Shown here piece by piece: positions 25,714 to 35,000 of a stretch of DNA of 42,415 bases (position 1 is its first letter; each line of letters opens with the position of its first letter). The position numbers and the translations under genes were made by a program. Source of the stretch: Terriglobia bacterium. GTDB lineage: Bacteria; Acidobacteriota; Terriglobia; Bryobacterales; Bryobacteraceae. Location of the stretch: NCBI GenBank assembly GCA_010084195.1, contig RGPS01000027.1, positions 1 through 42,415 of the forward strand, given 5' to 3'. Under the pieces are notes generated by a model. The model was given only the letters and a program-made list of their open reading frames with translations, made no database searches and was not told the DNA's origin.

Positions 25714-27662
25714 TTAGTAGTTGAACGTGAAGTCGACCTTGTTAAACAGGGTCCACAGGAAGTCTTCGGTGTTGGTTCGCTTCTGGGCGGCGGTTGAGCC
25801 TTTGGTGATCTGGGTCACAGCGAGAGCCTTCTCCTGCTGGTTGGGGTAGCGAGAGAGGACGTTGATGTAGAGCGTATTGATCAGCTGGTCGTCAGACAGG
25901 GGGGGAGTCTGGGACATCAGCTTCATCAGGAAGCTGGCGGTGGCACCGGTACCGGTGGCATGGATGCGGTTTTGGATGAAAGCATCGTTCATCAGACCGA
26001 GGGCCTGGAGGACGGAACCTTCCACTTTGCGGGGCTGGTCATCGCGGTTGCCCCGAAAAAAGAGATCGATGAAAGCGGTGCCATCGCCGCCCGGCATGTT
26101 GACGACGTCGGGGGCCTGCATGGCGAAGCTGATTCTGCCGAAGCCGGGGGATTCGACGCCGTAGACGGTGGAAGCGTTGGTGAAACCGTTGACGGTGTAG
26201 CTGGGCAGGGTGTCGATGGCAGTAATGACGGAATCGTGGAGTTCCTCGCCCCAGAGGCGGCGGACCATGTGGCGGGCGAAATACTTCTCCCAGGCGGGGT
26301 CCCAGTTGCCGTTGTAGTCGGAAGAAAGCTGGTAAGTATCGCTGGTGACGATGAGGCGCATGAGCGCTTTCAGGTCGTAGTTGCTGTCGATAAACGACTG
26401 CGCCAGGGCATTGAGAAGGCGCGGGTTGGAGGGCTGGAGAGTCCAGGGCGCGGGGGGCGGGTTGTCGGCCGCCGACGTGTGCTACCGCACCAAGCCGCAC
26501 AAGGCGATCCCCGTGTTGAAGGACGCCTTCAAGCCGACCCATGTGACGTGCCGAGAGGTTGGCGCGCCGGGCGGTTGCCGGTGGTGGTGTTGAGCGTGTA
26601 GTCGGCGTTGTTGGTGGCCAGCGCGAAGTAGTTGTAGCGTGCGTTCGCGTTGAGGGGGTCCTGCGGGGTGTTGACCGTTCTGACGGCGGTGCGGGACAGG
26701 AAGGAAGACATGCCCCAGGCCTGGGTGCGGGTGGCTTTGCTGCCCCAGAGGCTGAGGGAGTCGAGGTGGCCGCGACCGCTGTGGCAGAGGACACAGTCCA
26801 GATGTGAAATGCCAAGGAACTCACGCGCGATTTTGGAGGTTTGGGCATCGTAGATATCCTGAGCGGGACCTCCGCCGACGACTCCGAGAACGAGGTAATT
26901 GGTCTGGCCGTTGGTTTGATCGAAAGTATTGCCACCCTGGGCGGCGATGAGTTCGGTCGCCATCTTGTTGTAAGGCTTGTTGGCGGCGAGGGAATCGTGG
27001 AGGTATTTGTAGAGGGCGTTCCGGCCTTCGGGGCGGATCTGGACCTGGACAGTGTTGGCGGTGTTTTTGTAGAGGTCACCGAAGTACATGGTCCATTTGT
27101 CGGTCCATTCGGGAGAGGCGAGGAGTTCGTCGATGAGGACGGCGCGGCGGTTGGGGTCGAGACTCTGGATGAAGGTGTTGACGCGGGCGGCTTTGGGGAT
27201 GCGACCGGAGAGATCGAGAGTGATGCGGCGGATGAATTCGTAGTCGGTGGTTTTGCCGGCGGGGGTGATGTTGTTAGCCTGCAGGGCCTGCAGGATGTAC
27301 TTGTCGATGAGATTGCCGGTTCCGGCGGCGGCGAGGTCGAAGGCTTTGGCTCGGGGCTCGATGCCGACTACAGTGCGAGCGGAAAAGAACTGGCGGGTGA
27401 GGCGGTTGGAGATGGTCTCGCGGTTGAAACGGGGGAGGAAGCGTTCGCGTTCATTGCCGAAGAACGAGCAGTCCATATTTTCGAAAGCCTGGTTAAGATC
27501 CTGAGTCTGGTTCAGATCCTGGGGCTCGTTGAGCTGGGTTTCGGGTTCGGCGGGAGGAGGATCCTGGGCGCGCGACGGTGCAATACCCCAGATCGCGAGT
27601 GCTGCAAAGGTTGCCGAGGCAAGCTGCAAACTTCGTTTTTTGAATCCCCGGGTACGTTTCAT
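25714..27662 (-). pseudogene. DUF1549/DUF1553 exported protein, interrupted by a replaced segment
   Basis: The N-terminal part (27662-26529) starts at MKRTRGFKKRSLQLASATFA, preceded by GGAGGGG. It has a signal peptide, the repeat-like QDLNQTQDLNQ, a DUF1549 core (FIRRITLDLSGRIPKAARVN, WTMYFGDLYKNTANTV) and a CVLCHSGRGH haem-type site, then stops shortly after TTGNRPARQPLGT. The C-terminal part resumes in another frame at about 26465 (NPPPAPWTLQPSNPRLLNAL, MRLIVTSDTYQLSSDYNGNW, MVRRLWGEEL) and runs to 25714. Between them about 60 residues of the usual DUF1549-DUF1553 junction are missing, and about 80-90 bases (roughly 26470-26555) match neither side and contain stops. Two truncated polypeptides would result. 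The gene heads the pair with the DUF1501 gene at 24303. Confidence 0.75.
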
Positions 27663-27746
27663 GTTTCCCCTCCGAGTGGCGTTACGGGCCACTGTTACTA
27701 GGTTTACGTGAGTCTGAACCCCTGGTTGTTGCATGAGTTGCGCCAA

Positions 27747-28235
27747 CTATACAGATTTTAACAATTTTTCAAAGCAAAGTGCGGAAGCCGGGTTATCGGC
27801 GTAGGGCGGGATTTCGAGAAACCCGAGCTTTCGGTAGATGGCGATGGCGGCGGTCATCTGGGGGAGGGTGTCGAGACGGAGGGCGGTGTACCCGAGGGTT
27901 GCGGCGAGGGTGAGGGTGTTTTCAGTAAGGTCCCGGCCGAGGCCGGTATTGCGGAAGGCCGGCCGGACGTAGAGGCGCTTCATTTCACAGATATCATTTT
28001 CGTAAATCTCCGGGGTAAGGGGGCGGAGGGCTACGCAGGCAGCGAGAGTTTGGGTGTCGGTGGCAACCAGAATTTGGCCCTGCGGGGGTGCGTAGGCACC
28101 GGGGAGGGCGGCGACTTCCTTTTCAAAGGTCTGGAAGCAGATTTCGTTACCGACGGAGCGGGCGTATTCGCGGAAGAGTTCCTGGAGCGCCGGAATATCA
28201 GCGGGGTTGGCGGGACGGATTTCGAGGGTACTCAT
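27747..28235 (-). CDS. GNAT-family N-acetyltransferase
   Basis: A 162-residue single-domain acetyltransferase using acetyl-CoA; the substrate cannot be predicted. Motif A is clear: MKRLYVRPAFRNTGLGRDLT, with R-N-T-G-L-G as the pyrophosphate-binding loop. Motif B follows (GYTALRLDTLPQMTAAIAIY, RKLGFLEIPPY). The N-terminal helix PADIPALQELFREYARSVG is typical. No strong Shine-Dalgarno is visible. It lies between the DUF1549/1553 remnant and the STGPR-family gene on the same strand, with no evident functional link. Confidence 0.9.
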   Translation of the reverse strand: MSTLEIRPANPADIPALQELFREYARSVGNEICFQTFEKEVAALPGAYAPPQGQILVATDTQTLAACVALRPLTPEIYENDICEMKRLYVRPAFRNTGLGRDLTENTLTLAATLGYTALRLDTLPQMTAAIAIYRKLGFLEIPPYADNPASALCFEKLLKSV

Positions 28236-28272
28236 GGCCGGGATTCTCTACCTTTCAGTTTAGGGTGTCGTT

Positions 28273-29010
28273 TCAGGCTGCTTTTGGGAAGGTGAGGGTG
28301 ACGAAGGGGGGCTGTCTGGAGCGGTCCCAGTGGCGGGATTTGTACCAGCGGGCGAGGGCGACGGCTTGTTTGTGGGCCATTTGGGCGAGGAGATTGTGGG
28401 TGGAAAAAACGAAGCCATTGATTTGGATGGACCGGGTGGGGTCGATGGGGTCGTGCTCTGCAAGTTTTTCTTCCAGAAGGAGTTGGGCTTCTTCGCGGGC
28501 GGCGGCTTCGGCGGTATTGCGTTTGGTTTGGAGGTCGTCGAGTTCCTTTTTATTCTTCGCGATGATGCGGTGGAGGCGGGTTTCGTAGAGCGCGATGTTG
28601 GAGAATTGCTTGTTGTCGGCGCGCCAGGTTTGGGCCTGGGTGATGGCGACTTCGGTTTCGGCGGTGTCGGCGCTGGAGTCGGCGGCGTGCTCGTGGTGGC
28701 CGAGACCGTAGGTGTTGAATTCGATTCCCTTGACGCGATTGATTCGCCAGTGGTCCTGGGCGATGGCGACGGCGAGCTGGCGTTGGTAGTAGTCGGCGGG
28801 ATTGAGGACGGCGAGCATTTGGGCTTCGTGTTCGTTGTAGGCGAGACGGTCGGCTTCGTCCATGACGTAGAACTGGCCGGTGAGGCCGTGGCGGCGTGCG
28901 TTGTAGCGGGCTTTGGCTTTGCCTTCTTCGGTGCGGGGCCCGGTGGAGAGCATGGCGTTGGCTATGTTGGCGAGAAGTTGCGAGTTCGAGACGTTCGAGT
29001 TGGCTGACAT
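28273..29010 (-). CDS. STGPRTEEGKAKAR-family protein of unknown function
   Basis: A 245-residue protein with an N-terminal block ANAMLSTGPRTEEGKAKARY followed by NARRHGLTG. I recall this block from a family that occurs in many copies in Solibacter-like Acidobacteriota. The rest is mostly helical and charged, with a long coiled-coil-like region (ETRLHRIIAKNKKELDDLQT, EAAAREEAQLLLEEKLAEHD). No signal peptide or enzymatic motif is visible. AAGGGGA lies just upstream of the ATG. Function is unknown; the short basic block could contact nucleic acid, but that is only a guess. Confidence 0.75.
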   Translation of the reverse strand: MSANSNVSNSQLLANIANAMLSTGPRTEEGKAKARYNARRHGLTGQFYVMDEADRLAYNEHEAQMLAVLNPADYYQRQLAVAIAQDHWRINRVKGIEFNTYGLGHHEHAADSSADTAETEVAITQAQTWRADNKQFSNIALYETRLHRIIAKNKKELDDLQTKRNTAEAAAREEAQLLLEEKLAEHDPIDPTRSIQINGFVFSTHNLLAQMAHKQAVALARWYKSRHWDRSRQPPFVTLTFPKAA

Positions 29011-29301
29011 TGGTTTCCCCTTCTGGTTTCAGAATTGCCATGGAGGGTCTGCAACATGGCCGGGGATTGGCTGCAGGTTATTGAAAATAAGGGGAAAATA
29101 ATTTTGACTGGGAAACGCCTCTGTGCGTCAAGGTTCTTGATTCAGGTATTGTGGGAGCGATTTGGCCGTTTGGCCGGGCAGGCTCATGCCAACCCCAACA
29201 ACGGGGCCTGAGGGCGCTGGGACCTGTCGGCGGCAGGTGCGCAGAATGCCATTGTGCCCCACATGCAGACTACCGGCAAGTGTGAAAATGCTCTAAGAAA
29301 C
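29011..29301. other. Intergenic region between dnaB and the STGPR-family gene
   Basis: No coding sequence is supported. It should hold the minus-strand promoter of the gene at 28273-29010 and the dnaB 3' end. An imperfect hairpin around 29185-29215 (CCCC/GGGG flanked by CTCA/TGAG) could be a weak dnaB terminator. An A/T-rich patch lies at 29083-29108. Confidence 0.4.
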
Positions 29302-30708
29302 CTACCCTTCGGGCAGGTCGCCCAGATCTTCTGCGCGGTTCTCAAACCTGGTCTGGGCATGCAGAAACACCAGCGGCACCGTGCCGATAGGGCCATTACG
29401 TTGTTTGGCTACAATCAATTCCGCCAGACCCCGGAGATCTTCACGGTCCCGCTTATAGACTTCTTCGCGGAAGATGAAACCCACCAGATCGGCATCCTGC
29501 TCGATGGAGCCCGACTCACGGAGATCGCTCATCTGGGGCCGGTGGTCGCCAACCCGGGTTTCTGTGGCGCGGCTGAGCTGGGAGAGCACCAGAAAGGGAC
29601 AGTCCATTTCCTTTGCCAACAACTTCAAACCTCGTGAGAGCTGGCTGACTTCCTGGTTTCGGTTTTCCGACCGGCCCTTAATGCTCATCAGCTGCAGGTA
29701 GTCGATCACGACCAGCCCCGGTTTGTGACCCGCCTGCGTCATCTTCCGCAACTTGGCGTGCATATCCATGAGATGGACACCGGCCGAATCATCGATATGG
29801 ATCGGCGCTTCCACCATCTGGGTGGCCCCGTCGCGCAGTTTCTGCCGCTCCTGCTGATTCAGGTACCCCGTGCGGAAGCGGTGGGAGTCCACGCGGGTGG
29901 CCGCACACAACATACGAGTTAACAGGGATTCGCGGCCCATTTCGAGCGAGAAGATGGCAACGGGCTGGAACAATTTGGTCGCCACGTGCCAGGCAATATT
30001 CAGGGCGAAAGCGGTCTTACCCATAGAGGGGCGCGCGGCCAGAATGACCAGTTCGCCACCGTGCAGGCCGCCGGTCATTTCATCGAACTTGGTAAACCCG
30101 GTGCTGATGCCCTTGACGCGTTTACTGGGGTCAAGGAAGGAGTTGAGGCCGCCCTCCAGAGACTGAATCACCTCCAAAGGCGTCATCAGGCCCTTATCGC
30201 CGCGGTTGGTGTCCCCCATATTGAGGAACGACTCTTCCGCGCTGGCAAGAATGGTGGCCGGGTCTTCCTCGCCGATCAGCGCCCGGTTCATCATGTGCTG
30301 GGCGGACATCGCGATGCGCCGCAGCGCAGATTTGTCCCGAATGATCCGGACGTAGCCTTCCAGATTGGGGATGTGGGGCATCCCTTCGTCCAGCGAAACC
30401 AGGTACCCGAGGCCGTCCACCGACTCCAGTTCGTTGAACCGCATCAGCTCGTTGGCTACAGTGACGCGATCCACCCTCTCGCCGCGTTCGTGCAGTTCGA
30501 GCATGCGCGAATAAATGCGCCGGTGCTTCTCCAGCGCGAAGTCTTCCATGCCGAGCGTACCGGCAGTTTCGAGAAATCGCGAATCGTCCAGCAGGATGGA
30601 ACCCAGCAGGAATCGCTCGGCGTCGATATTAGCCGGCAGGCCCTTCTCCATGGCGAGATTGGGAGAAAGGTTGGGAGCAGCGGCTTGTTTGCTCGAAGGG
30701 GCTGACAT
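29302..30708 (-). CDS. dnaB: DnaB replicative DNA helicase
   Basis: Hexameric 5'-3' helicase of the replication fork, 468 residues, full length. The N-terminal primase-interacting domain covers about residues 22-125 (NIDAERFLLGSILLDDSRFL, PHIPNLEGYVRIIRDKSALR). The C-terminal RecA-like motor shows Walker A AARPSMGKT (224-232), FSLEMGRESLLTRM, Walker B GLVVIDYLQLM, LSQLSRATETR and LRESGSIEQDADLVGFIFRE. No intein is present. The frame starts at ATG 30708 (MSAPSSKQAAAPNLSPNLAM). Three DnaA-box-like sites lie 60-140 bases upstream, so expression may be tied to DnaA. Confidence 0.97.
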   Translation of the reverse strand: MSAPSSKQAAAPNLSPNLAMEKGLPANIDAERFLLGSILLDDSRFLETAGTLGMEDFALEKHRRIYSRMLELHERGERVDRVTVANELMRFNELESVDGLGYLVSLDEGMPHIPNLEGYVRIIRDKSALRRIAMSAQHMMNRALIGEEDPATILASAEESFLNMGDTNRGDKGLMTPLEVIQSLEGGLNSFLDPSKRVKGISTGFTKFDEMTGGLHGGELVILAARPSMGKTAFALNIAWHVATKLFQPVAIFSLEMGRESLLTRMLCAATRVDSHRFRTGYLNQQERQKLRDGATQMVEAPIHIDDSAGVHLMDMHAKLRKMTQAGHKPGLVVIDYLQLMSIKGRSENRNQEVSQLSRGLKLLAKEMDCPFLVLSQLSRATETRVGDHRPQMSDLRESGSIEQDADLVGFIFREEVYKRDREDLRGLAELIVAKQRNGPIGTVPLVFLHAQTRFENRAEDLGDLPEG

Positions 30709-30734
30709 GGCGACGGGTTTCAGACTAGCAACAC

Positions 30735-30843
30735 TTCCTGTTGATTACTCCCTGTGAAAAACAGGAAAGTTATCCACCGCTGGAAGCCGCACAGGCGTGC
30801 ACTCCTCGGGGTTTTTCCACAACCGTCTGCCACGTATTCCACA
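30735..30843. promoter_or_regulatory. Cluster of DnaA-box-like sites upstream of dnaB
   Basis: Three same-orientation 9-mers resemble the DnaA box TTATCCACA: TTATCCACC (30770-30778), TTTTCCACA (30813-30821) and TATTCCACA (30835-30843). Each has one mismatch. Start-to-start distances are 43 and 22 bp, close to whole helical turns. A nearby inverted repeat TTCCTGTT (30735-30742) / AACAGGAA (30760-30767) lies between these boxes and the dnaB start. No clear AT-rich unwinding element was seen, so a regulatory role is likelier than an origin. Confidence 0.45.
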
Positions 30844-30900
30844 GCAACATACTAACGCAAAAATGTTCCGCGCCCCGGGAGCCTACAATGGTTCTTCATC

Positions 30901-32001
30901 ATGACCCACCGTCTGCTGCCGCTCACCCTCGCCCTGACAACGCTGCTCTGTGCGCAGACGCCTCGCTGGTCCACCCGGAAAGCCAACCAGTGGTATGCGA
31001 AACAGCCGTTTCTGGTGGGCGGCAACTACATTCCAGCCACTGCCATCAACGAGCTGGAGATGTGGCAGGCGGAAACGTTTGATCCAAAACGCATCGATCT
31101 GGAACTTGGCTGGGCCGAAAGCATCGGGATGAATACCATGCGGGTTTTCCTCCACGACATTCCGTGGCGGGACGACGCCCCTGGTTTCAAAAAACGCATC
31201 GACACCTTTCTGGACATCGCAGCCAAGCACCACATCCGCCCCATGCTGGTGCTCTTCGATTCCTGCTGGGACCCCTTTCCCCGCAGCGGTAAGCAACACG
31301 AACCCACCCCGGGCGTCCATAATTCCGGCTGGGTTCAGGCGCCCGGCGTGGAAGTCCTGCAGGACCCGACTCAGTATCCCCGGCTTGAAGCCTACGTGAA
31401 GGGCGTGGTGAAAGCTTTCGCTAAAGACCGCCGGATACTGGCCTGGGATCTTTGGAACGAGCCGGATAACGAAAACAAGTCCAGCTACGGCAGTCGCGAG
31501 CCAAAGAACAAGACCGAACTCGTGTTGGCCCTGCTGCCGAAAACCTACGAATGGGCGCGGGCCGCGAAACCTTCGCAGCCGCTCACTTCCGGTGTTTGGC
31601 GGGGGGACTGGTCATCGCACGAAGCGCTCAGCCCCATGGCGCGGGTCCAAATCGACCTCTCCGACGTCATCTCGTTCCACAGTTACGAAAAGCCCGAAGA
31701 GTTTGAGAAGCGTATCGTGACGCTGCAACGTCACGGTCGCCCCGTCCTTTGCACGGAATATATGGCGCGCGGGAACAACAGCACCTTCGAAGGTTCACTG
31801 CCGATCGCCAAAAAGCGCAAGGTGGCGGCGATGAACTGGGGCATGGTTGCCGGGAAGACCCAGACTTACCTCCCTTGGGACTCATGGCAGAAGCCCTATG
31901 TTGACCGCGAGCCTGCCATCTGGTTCCACGAGGTCTTCCGCACGGATGGAACGCCTTATGATCCGAAGGAAACGGAACTGATCCGCCGCCTGACCAGGTA
32001 G
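30901..32001 (+). CDS. Exported glycoside hydrolase, clan A (GH5-like, cellulase/mannanase type)
   Basis: A 366-residue retaining (beta/alpha)8-barrel glycosidase. The signal peptide is LLPLTLALTTLLCA-QT. The acid/base Glu is in AWDLWNEPDN and the nucleophile Glu in PVLCTEYMARG, the two-Glu arrangement of clan A. Other barrel strands read GGNYIPATAINELEMW, MNTMRVFLHDIPW, HIRPMLVLFDSCW and DVISFHSYEKPEEF. The substrate is probably a beta-linked plant or microbial polysaccharide, but the exact family was not verified. Convergent with the third Oar-like receptor and next to dnaB only by chance of layout. Confidence 0.85.
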   Translation: MTHRLLPLTLALTTLLCAQTPRWSTRKANQWYAKQPFLVGGNYIPATAINELEMWQAETFDPKRIDLELGWAESIGMNTMRVFLHDIPWRDDAPGFKKRIDTFLDIAAKHHIRPMLVLFDSCWDPFPRSGKQHEPTPGVHNSGWVQAPGVEVLQDPTQYPRLEAYVKGVVKAFAKDRRILAWDLWNEPDNENKSSYGSREPKNKTELVLALLPKTYEWARAAKPSQPLTSGVWRGDWSSHEALSPMARVQIDLSDVISFHSYEKPEEFEKRIVTLQRHGRPVLCTEYMARGNNSTFEGSLPIAKKRKVAAMNWGMVAGKTQTYLPWDSWQKPYVDREPAIWFHEVFRTDGTPYDPKETELIRRLTR

Positions 32002-32043
32002 CGGAGACAGGAGACCTCACCGGGCCTTCAAAGCGCACTGATG

Positions 32044-32077
32044 CCGGGGAAATCGGCACTGCTGCCGAAATCCCCGG
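32044..32077. terminator. Possible bidirectional terminator between convergent genes
   Basis: Stem CCGGGGA (32044-32050) / TCCCCGG (32071-32077), an AA/AA internal loop, then TCGGC/GCCGA. The loop is ACTGCT. It lies between stops at 32001 and 32098. There is no good T run, so efficiency is doubtful. Confidence 0.4.
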
Positions 32078-32097
32078 TGCGGTTTATGGATCTCAGA

Positions 32098-35000
32098 TCA
32101 GAAAGTCAGACGCAAAGCGAACTGAATCTGGCGAGGGGTTCCGACGATACCCGAAATGATGCCGGCGTTGGGGCTGCCGACGGAGTTGTTGGGGATGTCG
32201 AACTGGGTGTGGTTAAACACGTTGAAGAGTTCCGTGCGGAACTGTAGCTTAAACCTTTCCGTGATGGCGAAGTTCTTGAACAGTGACGCATCAAAGTTGG
32301 TTCGTCCCGGCCCAAAAAGGATATTGCGCCCACCGTTGCCGTATGTGAAAACAGTCGGCGTGCTGAAGGCGGCACCGGTGGAAGCGGCACCCAAAGAGGT
32401 ATCGAACCATTTCGCAATGGTCGGGTTTTCGAGCTCGCCCGACTTGTTGCGGTCGGGACGGCTGGCGCCCGCGTTCGCCACGGAAGCGGCAAGGGTCGGA
32501 GTAAAGGGCAGACCGGTCTGTTTGGTGAAGATCAGGTTGCTGTCCCAGCCGCCGAGAATGTTATTCAGCAGCTTGCTCTGCATCCGGAAAGCGCGACCTT
32601 CACCGAACGGCAGTTCGTAGTTGGTGCTGAAGACGACGCGATGGCGCTGGTCGAAGCCGGAATTGCCACGATCCAGACGGCGGTAGCGGGGATCCTGCGG
32701 CAACGGGCCGTTGTCGGCACCGCCGAATTGGTTCGCGACGAAATCGACCGAGTGGGACCAGGTGTAGGCGAGCAGGAAGCCGAAGCCACTCGCAAAGCGC
32801 CGTTCCAGTGTGGACTGCAGGGAGTGATAAGCGGAGAGACCGTCTGACACGTTGTAGTCCGCATTGACCACATTCGGGGCCAGGGCGAACAGGGGGCGAC
32901 GGGGGGCCACAGCGCCAGGCCCGGGAATCGGCTGGTTGTAGTTGAAGGAATTGTCGAGGCGGCGTCCGAGGTTGCCAACATAACCGGCCTTAAACACCAG
33001 ATCTTTCGGCAGGGACTGCTGGACCTGGATGTTGAACTGCTGCGCGTAACCGGAGCGGAAGTTCGGATTGATGGCGATCATGTTGCCAACCGGGTTATCG
33101 GCGACAACTTTCGGATCCAGGTTCGGGATGGGATCAAGACCATCGATCACGCGCCGAGGATTGTTGACGAACTGATTGATGGTAACGGCATTGATGGGGC
33201 CGAACGGCAACTGGCGGTGACGGCGCATGAGCAGGCCTTCACTGCCGGCCGGGTTGTAGAAAATTCCGCCGCCGGCACGCAGCACGGTACCTTTACGCAA
33301 GCGGTAGGCAAAACCCAGCCGCGGTGCAAAGTTGTTCTTGTCGATACGGACACCTGTGTACTCATCGGTGTTGAAACCGGCGATCATGAGTTTGCCGGTA
33401 GTCAGGTCGAAGTTCGACCACTTGTTGGTGAGTTCACGGGTGGGGGTATCGAACTCGTATCGCGTACCAAAGTTGATGGTCAGGCGGTCAGATACTTTCC
33501 AGTCATCCTGGACGTAGAAGTTCCATTCCCACTGGATGATCCGGGGAACAAAGAGGGTGAAGTCCTGCTCGATGGTGTTGGCAGTTCCCAAGAGAAGGGC
33601 GGCCATGGCATCGCCCGTCGCGGCGGCGTTATTGGGATTGTCGGTAAAGGTGCGCCCGAAGTTAAAACGACCGTTGCCGCGATTGGTCTGGTACTGGGTA
33701 AGGCGGCGGTTGCGGAAGTCGATGCCGTATTTGAGGGTGTGCTTGCCCCGGATGTTCGTGAAGCTGAACGCCGGGTTGTAGGTGTCTTCGAAACGGATGA
33801 TGGGGAGTGAGCGCGTCTGGCCGATACCAGAGTACCCGGCCGGGCTGAAGATGGGAATCCCGTCGGAGTTGGGGCCCTGATTGGCACCTTTGACGCCGAG
33901 CTTTTCGCCGATTTTTGCACCAGGGGCCGCGCCTTCCTGGAGGAAAGTGAGATCGAAGCGGTTCCAGCCCATTTTTGCTTCCATGATAAAAGAGGGGCTC
34001 CAGGTGCGGACCCAGTTGGTGACGATGTGAAAGGCCTTCAGCGTGGAATCACCCGCGAAGGTGTCTTCGTTGCCCAGACCGTACTGCCCCTGGAGGCCGG
34101 GGATGGTGGCATTCAGGAAGGTGGAAGGCCGGGTGCTGACCGTGTCCTGCCGGGAGAAGCGCCCGAAGATGCTGTTCTTCTCGTTCAGGTTGTAGTCAAC
34201 GCGGCCATCACCCTGGTCCCACTGCTGTTTTTCCTTAGGGCTGGAGGTGTGGTTGTTTACCAAACCACCGAGCGTGGGCATGGGGTAGGCCTGGACCATA
34301 CGGGCCATGATGGGATCCATCCGCGACAGGGGGATTTGGCGATTCGGAAAAGCGGTGCGGGTGAAGCCCGTAGCGGTGCCGGGAGCTGCCACCAGGGAGA
34401 TGGGATCGAAGATATCGCGAACGGCGGTAAAGTCGCCCGCGCGGGTTTGCGCGGTGGGAACGGTATTGACAAACGCACGTTCCTGACGCCGGCGGTAGCC
34501 TTCGTAGTTGGTGAAGAAGAAGAGCTTGTCGGGAATGACCTTGCCGCCGAAGCTGGCACCGAACTGATTCTGACGGAGGGTCGGCTTCTTCGCGAGGAAG
34601 AAGTTGCGGGCATCCGTAGTATCGTTTCGCAGGAAGTTGTAGGCGCTGCCGTGCCACTCGTTGGTGCCGGATTTGGAAATGACGTTTACGGTTGCACCCG
34701 AGTTGCGGCCCTGGTCAGCCGTGAACATATTGGTCTGAATCTTAAACTCGCGGACCGCTTCCACGGATGGGCGGAGAACGATGGAGAGCGTGAGGCGCTC
34801 ATTGTTGTCGATACCGTCGAACAGGAAGTTGTTGGAACCTTCGCGATTGCCGTTGGCGAAGATTTCGCTGCCGGGACGGAGGTCGTCGGGGCGGGTACCA
34901 CTCATGATGGTGCCCTTCGCCCCGAAGCCGACGCCGGTAACGCCGGGTCCAAGGGTGGCGAGCTGGACGAAGTTGCGACCGTTGAGCGGGAGGTCAGCTA

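Noticed and set aside
26841..27701. 286-codon plus-strand frame opposite the DUF1549 fragment
   Set aside because: Antisense shadow, G/V/E-rich, no domain.
30735..30900. Chromosomal replication origin at the DnaA-box cluster
   Set aside because: Only three near-consensus boxes, no AT-rich unwinding region and no dnaA, dnaN or rpmH nearby; a regulatory cluster is the safer reading.
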